The notes beneath the pieces were generated by a model, which was not told where the DNA came from, made no database searches, and saw nothing but the letters and a program-made list of their open reading frames with translations. DNA of 64,000 nt, from contig BFEA01000007.1 of NCBI GenBank assembly GCA_003427395.1, positions 1,242,472-1,306,471 of the forward strand. Direction: 5' to 3'. This stretch comes from Chara braunii. Taxonomy: Eukaryota; Streptophyta; Charophyceae; Charales; Characeae. Positions 34,328 through 46,156 of this stretch are shown in pieces. The translations under genes were made by a program, and so were the position numbers. Position 1 is the stretch's first letter; each line of letters starts with the position of its first letter.

Positions 34328-36025
34328 GTGGTGGGGTTTTATAATTTGTGTGGTGATAACGAAGATCGAAGCGATCTGGCTAACAGAGGGCGACCTCGAC
34401 CTCGGAACGCGCATCGACGCGACCTCGTCATTACCAGAAGCCGGTTTGCGGCTCGACGGGCGGTCAACATAAACGCTAATCAACAGAACCCGAACCCCCA
34501 ACAAAACCTCAATCCACAACATAATCCTAATCAACACGTACCACGAGCACGGACTCCCATGACGCCACCTGATCTATATCTATTCGACCCTGCACATCAC
34601 CTTGCTGGAGCATGGTTGGCCACGCTCCGAGCTCAACAATACGATGACAACGAAGCACATGTGAACTTTTCCACTTGATTTGGGGGGGACACTCATTATT
34701 GGTTTAACACCTATGTGTGGGTTGATCTCCCGACACTTGAGCGCGACTTCCTGAACCGATTCGATTATATCCATCCTGAACAGACTCTTTTCATAATTAA
34801 AGACCGAGTTCAAAAACCCCTCGAGTCCGTCACCGAGTATCGAAACCGATTTTACAGGATGTTTGTGAAAACAGAACGGGGTGAACAGGTAGGAAAAAAA
34901 TTGTTTATCGATGGGCTTCGCAGTAGAACGATGAGGGCGAAACTGCGAAAACAGTTGTCCCCCATCAATCATGCACTACAACAAATCATGGCGGTCGCAG
35001 AGGAAATGGAACGAAAGTTCGCCACGAGTTTCCTAGAAGGAGAGGATTATCCTAGGGAGGGAGACTCGTCCGAGCTAGCAAGGGCCAAAGTTGAGCTGGC
35101 TGGGTTACAAAATAAGTTCGAAAACATGGGGTTTGTATCTGGCCCTGTCACCTATCTGGAACAGATTACCCCCAAACGACCAGCCCCGAGTGTGATTACG
35201 AGCATGCCCGTTCCCGTGATGACGGCACCCCCACCTCCGATCGAAAGTCCCGCACGACCGAATGAATCTTCCGCCTTATTGGAACTAACTAAAACACTGG
35301 TCAATCTGATTCCGGAAAGCAAAAAGGAACAGGGGGAACCCAATGCTCGAATAGAGGTGATGATGAGGTTGATGCGACCACTAGCGGTGCGTGCCGCCCT
35401 GATTCAACACGGACTGGCCCCGGCACCCCCTCCCTCATGGATCCTTGGCAATCTGAACATCTGTTACACGTGTCATCAACCAGGGCACATAGCCCGAGAT
35501 TGCCCCCACCGACCTCCGCAACCACGGGTCGGGGCGGCGCCTGTAGCGGCAACTCCGATCGCAAACGGACCTGGACGAGTAGGAGCATTAATGGAAGAAA
35601 TGGAAGTGGGTGGAAACGCGTTAGCCACAAGGGAAGAAGTCGCTGAGCTTATTCTGTTGGATCAATATGTAACACTTGGTTATCCGGGGCTTGGGATGAC
35701 TGGAACGATTAGACCAGCGCCAGAACAGAGGGCAGTAGTGGAGTGGCGACCTTACACAGGGGAGATGGAGTCGGGAGGACCTACCTTCGTTACCAGAGAA
35801 ATCGATGTTTTAAACATCGTGCGAACTTTAGATCATCGGATTCCTCTTCCGATCGGTCATCTACTATCAATATCGGAACAGACCAATGAACGCATGCCGC
35901 AACACTGCAAGGCGAATCGAAAACGATTCGCCCTCGCCCGGACAGCAAACACGAAAACAAAAAATCCAACACAAGACGAAAATGCTGCTGGCACTTCCGA
36001 CCCAATAAGGTTAGGATTAATTTAG
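34328..36025 (+). pseudogene. gag: Ty3/gypsy gag, element 2
   Basis: One frame throughout, with a single TGA at 34676 where element 1 has CGA (Arg). The N-terminus is basic, then Asn/Gln/Pro-rich. The capsid core follows (AWLATLRAQ, LPTLERDFLNRFD, VTEYRNRFYRMF), then a Pro-rich linker and a CCHC knuckle CYTCHQPGHIARDC at 35462-35503. The C-terminal part ends at LGLI followed by TAG at 36023, where element 1 keeps CAG (Gln) and reads straight toward protease. So gag and protease were probably one polyprotein. No convincing ATG was found next to the GTG at 34328; the first in-frame ATG is internal. Confidence 0.9.
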
Positions 36026-36405
36026 AAGGATGATCACGTCCTACGGATTAAACCAATCCCATGGAAATCCGCCGAATCCGATATCAAGGTATGGGGAACC
36101 CCATACAACGCTATTATTGATTCTGGAGCTGCTGTCTTGGCTATCTCATTACGGGTAGCTGAAATGGCAGAAAAAAAGAATGATCTGATTATGCTTGCGG
36201 AAAAAGATCAGCTCGTTTTAGCAGATGAAGAGAAGATTAAAATGGTAGGGCGGATGACCAATGTTGCTTTTCGATTGGGAAAGGTGCATACTCTGGGAGA
36301 TGTCGTAGTCTTGGACGTGAACGCTTACGACGTCCTCTTTGGCCTTCCCGCTCTTGTGGCCTTGCGAGCCAATCTGGACTTCGAGAGGCGATCGATTGTC
36401 CTCTG
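36026..36405 (+). pseudogene. Retropepsin-like aspartic protease, element 2
   Basis: Same frame as gag, across the TAG at 36023. The active-site motif is AIIDSGAAVLAIS, the classical D-[ST]-G-A loop of retropepsins. The second hydrophobic strand is YDVLFGLPALVAL. It would process the polyprotein in the particle. It ends with TGA at about 36404, after which the frame continues (GGKPYVVPMRL) as in element 3. Confidence 0.8.
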
Positions 36406-36970
36406 AAATATGGGAGGAAAGCCCTATGTTGTACCTATGAGGCTAACCCTTCTTACCACTGCTAACGTAACCCCGCGATTTTCTCAAATAATGACGGGAA
36501 CTCTTCACGTGATCATCTGGGATAACTCTGCCAACGGTGAATAATCCTGAAAAGATGCGGACAATAGTGATGAGGACGATCCAGTAATTCTGAAGATTGT
36601 GCAACAGCGTATCGATTACCATGTGCAACGAGTGAATGCGAAACCATTGAGCCTGACTGACCAAAATCTACAAAGAACGCAAGCAACGATTATGGGTGAA
36701 CCTCTCGTGCAGATTTCGAGAATGGTTGATTCTTTGGAACCCCGTCGAACCCTGTACGAAGGTATCTCCCCTCTCCTTGCACGATATAACGACAAAAGAC
36801 ACTTCTGCGACATTACAAATCTCCCCCGATCTCTTTTGTCAAAAGAGATACGATTGTTACGCTTAGGGGTGGAGACCAATTCTTTGGAACCCCCTAAGCG
36901 CCTCGAAACTGGACTCGGATCAGAATCACAACCAAGCCCGTGCCATGGCAGGATATTCGCGACGGAGTAA
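36406..36970 (+). pseudogene. pol: pol linker between protease and RT, element 2
   Basis: Protein-like in the gag frame from about 36599, including RMVDSLEPRRTLYEGISPLL, which matches DLEPPYTLYEGALSLR of element 3. Two stops lie near 36540. The frame is lost near 36950, where the RT frame (36940 on) takes over by a +/-1 shift. Confidence 0.7.
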
Positions 36971-38346
36971 CGTCGGAAGAACACGTGGCCATTCGGGAGC
37001 AGGATGCGCAAATGATGGCTACGGTATTTTCCTGGCGATCGGACAATTCTTTCATCTCCGCACCCCCGCCTGAATCCACTAAACGGGTAAGCATGAAACA
37101 AGTCGACGTACGAATATGGGACCAGTTGTACGAGCTACACGTGCCCCATTACGTACCCGATGAAATTCATTACCTCATCGCGGATATTCTGAAAGAATGC
37201 CAGGGTGCGATTAGTGTGACGGACGTAGACATTGGACTGTTGCTAGTCATACAACATGAAATTCAGACCGCGAACCATCCCCCGATCCATTGTAAGCCCT
37301 ACAGATACTCCCTGGTAGAACGAAAGATGGTTTTTCAGCGGATCATGGAGTTCGAAGCCAATGGATGGATCGACTACAGATACTCCCTGGTAGAACGAAA
37401 GATGGTTTTTCAGCGGATCATGGAGTTCGAAGCCAATGGATGGATCGAACCTGCAACTGGGCCCTCGTCATTTCCGGTAGTGTTAGTTCCGAAGAAGAAC
37501 GGGTCGATTCGCATATGCATCGATTATCGCAAGCTGAATGACATCACAATCAAAAATGTCTATCCCCTTCCCCGGATCGATGATTTGTTGGATGCGATTG
37601 AATGTGCTAATTGTTTTAGTAAATTTGATATTCGCCATGGCTTCCAACACATTCTGGTTAAGGAGGAAGATCGACAAAAAACGGCCTTCGTATTGTTTGA
37701 AGGCACGTGGCAGTGGGTTCGGTGTCCGATGGGAATTTGCAACGTGCCTGCCACGTTTCAGCGAGCTATGAACGTGACGTTCCAGAACTTCGTTAACAAG
37801 ACACGGCTAACTCAGGGGATGATCAACTTTTGCGCCATCGTGTACATGGACGACATCTTGGTCTACTTTGAAACCTATCACAGGCATGCACAGCACATCG
37901 AGTGGACGCTGGGAGCTCTGAGAGATGTTGGGTTCAAAATCGCGCTCGAGAAGAGCGAAATTTTCCTCTCGGAAATCTTGTTCTTGGGTTACGTGGTGAC
38001 ACGTGGAGGACTGCAGCCAGATTCGAGGAAGGTCGCGGCGGTGAAAGACGCCCTTGTTCCTACGTCACTAACGCAGGTTCGAGCTTTCTTGGGACTAGCA
38101 TCGTACTACCGTCGCTTCTTCAAGGGCTTCGCCGCAATAGCACGACCCCTGACGAAATTGCTAGGGAAGGACCAACCCCTCAGTTGGGACGCAGAGTGCG
38201 AACATGCTTTCGCCACCCTCAAGGACGGCCTGGTTACGACACCTATTTTGATCTGGCCTGACCCTACGAAGCAGTTCATTCTTATCACCGACTGGCAGCC
38301 AGAGGCGATTTCCGCTATTTTAGCGCAGAAGGGGAACGACGGTTGA
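36940..38346 (+). pseudogene. pol: Reverse transcriptase and RNase H start, element 2
   Basis: Ty3/gypsy RT. Residues: FPVVLVPKKNGSIRICIDYRKLN at about 178-200, first catalytic Asp in SKFDIRHGF (230), QWVRCPMGICNVPATFQRAM, and the YMDD box at 302-305. The connection FLGLASYYRRFFKGFA follows, then the RNase H start FILITDWQPEAISAIL with its first Asp. It copies element RNA into DNA in the cytoplasmic particle. A 25-residue exact tandem duplication lies just before the RT fingers (37299-37448). The frame ends at TGA 38344; RNase H continues beyond. The RT core itself is uninterrupted. Confidence 0.95.
37299..37448 (+). repeat. Exact 75-bp in-frame tandem duplication in RT
   Basis: 37299-37373 and 37374-37448 are identical and encode the same 25 residues twice (YRYSLVERKMVFQRIMEFEA...). 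Element 3 has one copy. Confidence 0.97.
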
Positions 38347-38670
38347 GAACACGTTATCGAGTATGCATCTCGTACAGTGCCAAACGAGCGAAGGAACGAC
38401 TCAGCCCCGCAGGGTGAATGCTACGCAGTGGTCTAGGGGATTCAACACTTCCATCCGTATCTCTATGGACATAAGTTCCTCCTCGTGACAGACCACGAGC
38501 CATTGCTGGTACTAAAGAGACTCACTAATTACACGGGTATGATTGAACGATGGGCTGTGCGCCTATAGGAGTACGATTTCGACATCATTCATTGAAAGAC
38601 AAAGAGGCACTGCAACGCAGACGGGCTGACACGTATACATCGACCAGCTAAGGTACCTAAAGGGGAATAA
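38347..38670 (+). pseudogene. pol: RNase H remainder, element 2
   Basis: Continues the RT frame with TAG/TGA stops near 38434, 38568 and 38596. Legible motifs: QGECYAVV (catalytic Glu), LLVTDHEPLLVL (catalytic Asp) and HCNADGLTR (the conserved C-terminal motif). It matches the element 3 RNase H. Confidence 0.85.
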
Positions 38671-38736
38671 TCATTCCGTGGAAGGAACCAGAATCGGCGA
38701 ACGGACCCAAGTACGGACAGGTGGCAGTCCTTCCAC

Positions 38737-39258
38737 GTGGCAAGAAGCAGACAAGTGGCAATGGGTGATGGAGGTAATCCTGCAACTCCTCTCTCTTCCC
38801 TCTCACCTTCGTCCCTTCTCTCTCTCCCTGATAAATTTTGTTATTTTTGCGAAGCAATTTCACGCGTTTGTTCCGTTCCTATGCATCCTAGTGGGGAAGG
38901 ATATGCAGAATGGGTAGATTGTCGGCAGTGTGTCGCACAGTACAGAAATGACGATAAGCCTTGGTTGTGCCCCTTGTGTCGAGTCGATAAGATCCCGACC
39001 GAGGCTCGATTTCTCAACGCCACGTCAGAAGGGTTAGAAAAGACTTGGAAATTTAGAAGGGCTGAGGTATGGACGGATATTGCTTTAATCGCCACCTTAG
39101 TAGGTGATCCCCTCCAGGATTTCACTAAGGAGGACCGAAAAAGGGCCAACGAAAGGGCTCGGGACTATTGCTGGAACGAGGGTCGGTTAGAAAAGGGAAA
39201 GACGGACGATAGTGGAATCTGGATGATAGTACCGCACCCATTCATGAGGTATGACTGA
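38737..39258 (+). pseudogene. PHD-like finger and linker before integrase, element 2
   Basis: A separate frame from RNase H. Cysteines: C35-x2-C38, C62-x2-C65 and C78-x2-C81, with Trp two residues before C78 (PWLCPLC). Compared with element 3, seven residues are missing between C65 and C78, removing the His and Cys that fill the middle zinc site, so the finger here is damaged. The rest (RRAEVWTDIALIATL, then VPHPFMRYD) is a conserved linker to the integrase HHCC. It ends at TGA 39256, where element 3 has TGG. Confidence 0.65.
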
Positions 39259-39271
39259 GTGAAGACATCGC

Positions 39272-40440
39272 ATGAGGAAACTGCAGCCCATTTTAGCCGT
39301 GCGGATCACGGAAGCGGCAATTGACAAAAATGAGCGGTATTGGTCCAATATTCGTGACGATGTGAAATTCATCGTCGCCAACTGTCAGGTTTGCGTCGCT
39401 GACAAGGTGCCGATTCAGCCGCTAAGATCGATAGTGCCGACGGTTGTTGAACGACCTTTTCAGAGGGTTAGTATGGATACTACCGATATTGTGGTGCCCC
39501 CTGGACCTAATAGCTGCAAGTATTCAATCCTACTGGTGTTTATAGACCATTTCTCGAAATGGATTGAGGCATATCCCTGTCATACACGACAGGCAGCTGA
39601 AATTGCACTATATGTCAACCATTTTTTAGGAATGCACCAGGACACAGAGGAAATCCTGACCGATAACTGGATAGAATTCAGAGGGGAAGTTTTGAGGAAC
39701 CTGGTCATACACAGCGTCGCCATTCACAATACCGCACCCCACATGTCACAGTCTAATGGGTTGGTAGAAAACGCGAATAGGTTGATAAAGACAGCGCTGC
39801 GACAAAACATCGCGGCACATGATCCGAGGCCCTGGTCTGATATCGTAGATCACATCCTGTCGGTCCATCAAGGAACGCCTCACAAATCGACGGGCCTTAG
39901 CCCCTTTCAACTACGAACCAATAGCGTAGCTTGCGTCTCGATATCGAGCCTCCCCAATGAATCCTCGTTGAACCGGCGGCCCACGAGGGCTACGGTTCGG
40001 GACAAGGCCAAGCGACACATGAAACTGATGGAACGGTCTCTTCCCCGATTAGCCCGAAAGCGCCAGAAAATGATTGAGTTGGCCCACGACCGACAAATTC
40101 GTAGCTACGAGGCCCGAAATGGAAATGCTGGACCGCGGCCCCAGTATAAATTGGGGGACATCGTGCAGGTAAGGAAATGTGTTCGCCAGGGTAAGCTAGC
40201 GCCACGATTCTTCGGGCGATGCCAGGTAATCGAGCTTGGTCCAAACGGAGTGAACACGGTGCGGCTCGTGCTTGAGGTCTCCGACAGCCGATCGGCTCGT
40301 CCAATCACTCGCCACGTGTCCTATCTGAGGCCCCTTCCTTCTTCTCCATCTCCAGCTTTTGTTTGCTTCCTCCTTCGCTACAGAAGAGGACGACGGCTCC
40401 TTATCGCCCTCTCCTCCTCCTGCATCTCTCGCCCCTTCTC
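39272..40440 (+). pseudogene. pol: Integrase, element 2
   Basis: The HHCC zinc domain is split by a frameshift near 39295 (HEETAAHF in the previous frame, then VANCQVCVADK). The catalytic core has D in VSMDTTDIV, D in LTDNWIEF and E in SNGLVENANRLIK, the DDE triad of retroviral-type integrases. A C-terminal domain follows (YKLGDIVQVRK, LAPRFFGRCQVIEL, then ITRHVSYLRPLP). It inserts the cDNA into the host chromosome. No chromodomain is visible at the C-terminus. Confidence 0.9.
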
Positions 40441-40773
40441 CTACCCCGTCCCCGTCGCCATCGCCATGAGTTTTTCTACCGAGCGAGCCCTCGGCGATCA
40501 CATGCTGGCGCCATGCGGCGACATCTCAGCAATCCGGCAAGTTTGTCACCCGCAACTCAGTCCAGATTTTCTTCGATTCGCACAGTTCTTCAACACAGCG
40601 GGGGTGTACGCAGCGGCAGAATTCCGTTTTACGGCTGATCGTCAGACACTCGTTCTTGCCGAAGCATCGACTGTCCGCACCTGGAATCAGCCATGTGTCG
40701 ACCGTCGTCGTCTTCAACGGTGACATCAGCGCAGTAGATCCTCACTTCCACCGTTTTCACGGGCAATTATTCA
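40441..40773 (+). other. C-terminal extension or spliced exon after integrase
   Basis: The integrase frame stays open to 40723 with MSFSTERALGDHMLAPCGD and then SPDFLRFAQFFNTAG, not a known integrase tail. A shift of frame near 40690 continues protein-like (HVSTVVVFNGDISAV) up to a strong CAGAG|GTAAGT donor at 40774. It may be a third ORF of the element or a host exon. Family not recognised. Confidence 0.35.
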
Positions 40774-41817
40774 GAGGTAAGTCTTTTTTTTTTTTCTTTT
40801 TTTTTTATTTGATCTTTTAATAATATTTTTTCAAATTTCGTTGTAGATTTTGATTTAGATTTTTTTTTCTTGAGATTCCCCCCCTTCTCACTTTTACGAG
40901 CTGCGAGTTCGCTCTGCGCCCATTCGTTTCAAAGAACGGGCTGAAGTAGATGGGATGGGCAACGTACCAGTGGACAAGTAAGTCTCTGACTTCGCCGCTG
41001 GCCTCATGGTACTTCCATTAATAGGATAAGAAAAATCGAATGAATCTACTGCTAGAACATAGAAATATACAGTACTACATGTTTATTGCATGCGTATGTG
41101 TGTGTGTAATACACATTTCGTAAAAAATAAACTTTTTTTCAAAAAATGAACTATTTCGAATGTGAATGAATACTCTGTACATGGGCCAATAGGGAATTAT
41201 GCGGCACTTTAAGTGAGGATAAATGGTCAGTATATGAGGTGTTGATGCGGTAAATGTTGTGGTTGGGCGTTTTGAGCCCTTCGTACATGAAGAATCGTTA
41301 TTAAATGCGAATTAACACCTAAGTGTATAAAATGGGTTCGCGTCTCGTCCTGGGTAGGTACGAGGAATGACACTGCACAACATAAAACGGCAGGGGCTCT
41401 TTGTACGACATCTTGACAATGTTGTCCTGGCTAGGTGTAAGGAACGATAGTCTGTGACACACACCACTATTCTCAATGTCGCAATGCAGACCAATCATAC
41501 ATCATCATCATCGCATGGTGTGAAGGGACCTGGCGCGTACACAGGAAGAATGCGCCAGTCCCAAACATACACAGATGAAGAGGAGGGGCACTAAACGAAG
41601 AAGAGGGGAAGATGGGAATGTCATCAACACCAAGTCTTCAGTACAGGTCCCAAATAATCCCTCGTCCAATGTCTCAATCCCACTGTCAAGCCTGAATCCA
41701 AATGTCGTCAAGTCCCAAAGTCACCAATCTCTCTCTCTCGTAGTCTGCAGAGACTGAGAAGTTAGGTAGCGAGAGGGTGAGGGAGAGATGATGGACTTAG
41801 AAGAGGAAGAAGAAGAA

Positions 41818-41884
<67 letters not shown>

Positions 41885-42150
41885 AGTCCGGTACTAACCT
41901 GTGAAGGTGGCACCTGGTTGCAGGTACATCGAAGACGAAGCTGGAGCTATGGCGCCACAGGTAAGTCTCCCTCCCCGCCAACCCTCTCTCTCTTCCCAAC
42001 GCTACTCTAGCTCCTAATAGCACCCAGCGCTGAAGGCTACTCCTAACGCTACTACTACTACTGCAGCGCTCCTCCAGAGTGCTGCTGCCGAATCCTGAAG
42101 ACTGCCTCCTGCCTCCTGCACATGAAGTACCCGTGAACTGCCTGGTAAGT
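40774..42150 (+). other. Possible intron-exon stretch with four GTAAGT donors
   Basis: GTAAGTC occurs at about 40774, 40978, 41957 and 42146, each after an exon-like end (CAGAG, GGACAA, CCACAG, TGCCTG). The third follows (CT)n ending in CTCTCAG (41886), a textbook acceptor. No long frame links them. No other gene is seen to 42700. Confidence 0.25.
41822..41884. repeat. (CT)n microsatellite ending in CAG
   Basis: About 30 CT units with one CCT interruption, directly followed by CAGTCCGG. Confidence 0.9.
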
Positions 42151-42804
42151 CCCCGTGACTACCTGCAGCCTGCAGGGCAGGTCAGTTCTATATAGTGCTG
42201 GCCCGTCCGGGAGGCTCCTCTTGCCAATGCCGAAATGTGCCAGACTCTGGCGTTGAAGTTCAAACAAAGGTTGTCTTGAAACAGGCCCAAAAATGGCCTG
42301 TGCTAAACCCTGGTCTGGCGCCTTAGTTTCAGGGCAGGTCGACTTTATGAGGGCCTGAAAATGGCCCTCGTTTCCAGGCTTTTAGGCTGAAACGACACAG
42401 GGCCTGTAGGGCCCTTATTTTCCGTCTGGTCGGGCCCTGCAGGCCCGTGTGGCTACGCAGTATGCCACAGTGTGGGACCCTACGGATTGGCCGACAGGCC
42501 GAGGTCCTAACACCCGGCCCTCCTCACCTGAGATGTAAGGGTGGGTAAGTGTAGGGTCTTCCTTACGGACCGTGGAACGGAAAAACAAGTTAGGGTAAAT
42601 TAATCACCCTGGCCCAGTTAGGGCGCCCTTACGATGTAAGGATTCGTAAGTGATGTGGAACGAGGCCCTCAGAGGTAGTGGTGGCTTAAAAAAAAAAGAA
42701 AAAGGAAGAGATAGGGCTCATTGCAACCTTTCCCCTTGTCTCTGCATTCCCCTCCCTTCCCTTCTCCTTCTTCACAACAAATTACTCTGTAGAAAGCTCC
42801 CATG

Positions 42805-42993
42805 ATTAAACCACCAGTACGTTCCCCAGCCATTTTTCTGCATGCACGCTACAAGTTTTTGGGACCGGCACGGGAGCAAAATGGTTGGCAACGCCTGGCA
42901 AAAGGAGGCCCATGCTGGTTCATTTGTTCTTTGGCGTACAGGGTGTTCCCAGCCCCGGCGCAAAGTGCCTTGGAAGTACTGGTGGCTTGAACC
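42805..42993. mobile_element. TIR element, TTAAACCACCAGTAC family (copy 1)
   Basis: TTAAACCACCAGTAC at the left is matched by the inverted GTACTGGTGGCTTGAA at the right. Related to 44717-44876. No coding capacity. Confidence 0.45.
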
Positions 42994-43957
42994 GCTAGTA
43001 CACGGCCCCAGCCTTGCCGAAAGCTTTTGTCGCCACAAGCAAAATTCGGAGGCGCCACGCGGCCAGGGGCGCCGTTGAAAAAAAAAATTGGCGGCCTCCG
43101 AAGTGGTGCGGGTTTCATGCTGACCCCTGTGGAGCGATGTATGGTGTGTACTGGTGCTTTAACCCTCCACTGTATAGCCTCCGTCAGATCCGGCATCCTA
43201 CGGAAATTTCTGGTGAATCAGGGGAGCTTCTACAGAGCATTTGTTATGAAGAAAAGGAGAAGGGGAGGGAGCAGAATCCAGCAAAAGGGGAAAGGTGCCC
43301 ATTTGGATGGCCACGCCGGAGTGCATGTGCCTAGAGCACATGAGCCAATGCATATCGTGGCAGTGGAAGGTTCTTGGTGTGTTCTGGAAGGTTCTTGGTG
43401 TGTTCTGACCATCATGAGGCTTGAGCCTTGGGATTTTTTCCAAGCTCATGTTGGGTATTTCTGCTCCTTCCTCCTGAACCACTGCAGGGGAAAGACGGAA
43501 AAGCGAAAGAAGCGGCTTCCAACCTCGCAGTGGTCAAAAGAGAGTTAAAAAAGAGGGCTTTGGCAGTGGTGCCAGTGGAGTGTAATGAAGTCACAGAAGG
43601 AATGACAGAGTGAAATTGAAAAGGGAATGCCACATGGGCATAAGACCATCTTTTCCCTAGGAGACACAAACGGAAAGAAATCGAGGAAGACAGGCACAAG
43701 GAAGGACAGGGAGTGGCAGGAAGGAAGGAAGAAACACCAACATATGTTCTGAACCTGCGAAGGCGTGGAGGAAGGAATAAACACAAACAGATGTTCTCAA
43801 TGTGTCACTTCATTTTTTTGTCAGCGACATGTGTCTGTTCATAGGGAGCACTCTCTTTTACGGTCCACTGTGCTACAGCAAGCAATCTCGCTGCCGGGTC
43901 TCAGTACCTGACACATTCTGCAGGTGCCTGCCAGCTTAGATTTAGCAGTGGCAAAAC

Positions 43958-43962
<5 letters not shown>

Positions 43963-44020
<58 letters not shown>

Positions 44021-44021
44021 N

Positions 44022-44108
<87 letters not shown>
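43963..44108. repeat. (CT)n microsatellite, 145 bp, with one N
   Basis: The longest simple repeat in the window; the N at 44021 suggests that length is unresolved. It ends CTCTCAG. Flanks 43000-43960 and 44110-44700 hold no recognised gene. Confidence 0.95.
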
Positions 44109-44110
<2 letters not shown>

Positions 44111-44716
44111 AGTGCACGAGTTGCTTGGCTAGTGTGCCCCATGTAAAGCTCATTGTCCTGACTAGAGCAGAGGGAATCCGTGTAGCAATGCAGATCATGT
44201 GAGGGCAGGATGATGGCGACATGGACATCCACCTGGAGGAACAGTTGCCTGGCCGAGGCCCTCACATACTTCTGCTGAGTTCGATTGGAAAACCTATGGC
44301 ACAGCAATTCTCTGTCCATCATGGCGGGTCCCGCTGAAAATACCACCCACTGTTAACCACGTGTGCCCCAAAAGTCAGTCAGTGCAATGCAGCAGAATGC
44401 CAGCTAAGGCTGGTTGGATATATTAGTATAATATTACACACGTCCCGACAATTATGAACCCCAAATCCTCCGGGCCAAACAGGGTCTGGTCACCTCCCCT
44501 CCCGTGTCAGAGGTGGGACCCCTGTCCCCATCCCTCTTCCCACTGATGTCACAGAGTGCACTTTGGAACTGCTGGACACTACAGGCACCCAACCCTCACA
44601 TCACATGCCTGCTGCCCTCTTCCTGCACAGACATCATCGACTACGTGCGCATGTTGCAGTTGAGGGCAATCAACATTACCTTGGAATACAATAACCAGTA
44701 CTAACAACCATGTAGT

Positions 44717-44876
44717 TAAACCACCAGCATTTCCTAGAGAAGTGCCCGTTAACGCTCCACGATTTTAGGAAACGTACGGGCTACTACAGGAGAACCCAAA
44801 TTCATCCGACTAGAAATGTTTCTACTCTATTTTTTCCCGCGGCCCATAGCTGGGCCAAGTACTGGTGGTTTAAAAT
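44717..44876. mobile_element. TIR element, TTAAACCACCAG family (copy 2)
   Basis: Exact 12-bp inverted ends TTAAACCACCAG...CTGGTGGTTTAA, 160 bp long. TTA lies at both edges, compatible with a PIF/Harbinger-style 3-bp TWA duplication, but it overlaps the TIR so is weak evidence. Confidence 0.5.
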
Positions 44877-45462
44877 TTTGAGATATCCCTAATCCTTCTA
44901 AAAGCAAATCTGGTCCCCGTGTAACGCCCCTTTGCGGGCCCACAAGAAGCCCTAAGGGGTACTGCAAGGGGAAGCGGTGCCATTGAGGTGCAGAGGTCAC
45001 TGGCGCGGCTGGGGGAGTCTGTAATTTTCTTTTGGGGATACGCCGTGGCTGAGAAATTCGGGAGTTTTATGGGTGGATGTAGCGCCTTTTACTTGTGCTT
45101 GAGGAAGCCTCCGTGACTTGGGCTCGCCAGATGTTTGAATACGAGTACATAGCTAGGCTACCAGAGAGGCCCGGGACCACTTGACCGGGCAGGACAAAAA
45201 AAAAAAAATCAAAATTAAAATATTTTTTCTTTATTTATTATTTTTTATTTGGCAATGGTTTTTAAATTTTAAGTGGTTTGAAAGTGAATGAAAAAACATG
45301 AATTTGCGTTTTTTTTTTTTAATTGTCGAATTTATCGTAACTGCCTCCCACGTACTGCAAAGTCGACGACGCGTCAGACCGGATCTTCGGGTGCTGATCG
45401 GTGTTAGATTTTGTGGGTGGAAGGCAGTGAAACGTACGGGCCTCACTCCACTACTCTCCAAA

Positions 45463-45545
45463 TGTCCAAAACGAGAGTGAATGTTTCACTTCAACATGGA
45501 AAGATTGCACCAACGTGATTTTTGTCTTTTGTGCATGTCTATAGT
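45463..45545 (+). repeat. Dispersed short repeat copy (GTGCAAAACGAGAG family)
   Basis: AATGTCCAAAACGAGAGTGA, then CAACATGGAAAGATTGCACC, then GATTTTTGTCTTTTGTGCAT. Confidence 0.7.
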
Positions 45546-46156
45546 AACTGCCCGCCACTTTTTTTTTTTTTTTAAGTACACAAAGCGCGTAAACAGCAAT
45601 GCCTCGAAGTCCCGAAAACATCCTCCCCCCTCCAAAAGTATGGAAATCGAGATGAACGTGAATGTCAAAGCGAAGAGATGAACGTGAATGTCAAAGTGAA
45701 AAAAAAAAAAACCAAGTGATTGACCAACAATTTCATGCAGTTCATTGGTTTGAACGTCGTAATGGGCACCACAACAAAGTGCGTCAGGCGGGGCCGTCGA
45801 TGCAAAGTGCGATCTGCGGATGGCGTGTGTCACCCTCAGCAGCACGTAATAGAAAACATCACTAACGAAGTAAAATACTTCGCTAGTGGGTCCAGACCCC
45901 TGAGGCAAAAGTTGTTCACTTTATTTTTTCTGCATAACATAGTTTTTTTTTAAATTTTTTTCTTTTTTTTTTTTTTTTTTTTTTTTTGTTTTGGCTGCGA
46001 CCTACTTCGGCCCTTGCACGACTGGGCTACCTGGGCAAACAAGGTCACCCGGGCGGCCCCGCTGGTAGCCTAGGTACTAATGATTTCGTTTGAAGACCCG
46101 CCACCTCCTTTTTTTTTGGGAAAGATTGTAGGCTTGAAATTGAAAGAATTGAGGCC

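Noticed and set aside
36616-37101. 161-codon minus-strand ORF
   Set aside because: Antisense shadow of element 2 pol.
40465-42800. Expected 3' LTR of element 2
   Set aside because: I looked for the promoter region or leader ORF seen at 32.8-34.3 kb and found no match here.
43839-44228. ORFs of alternating Arg-Glu or Leu-Ser
   Set aside because: They come from the (CT)n array with an N; no real composition outside it.
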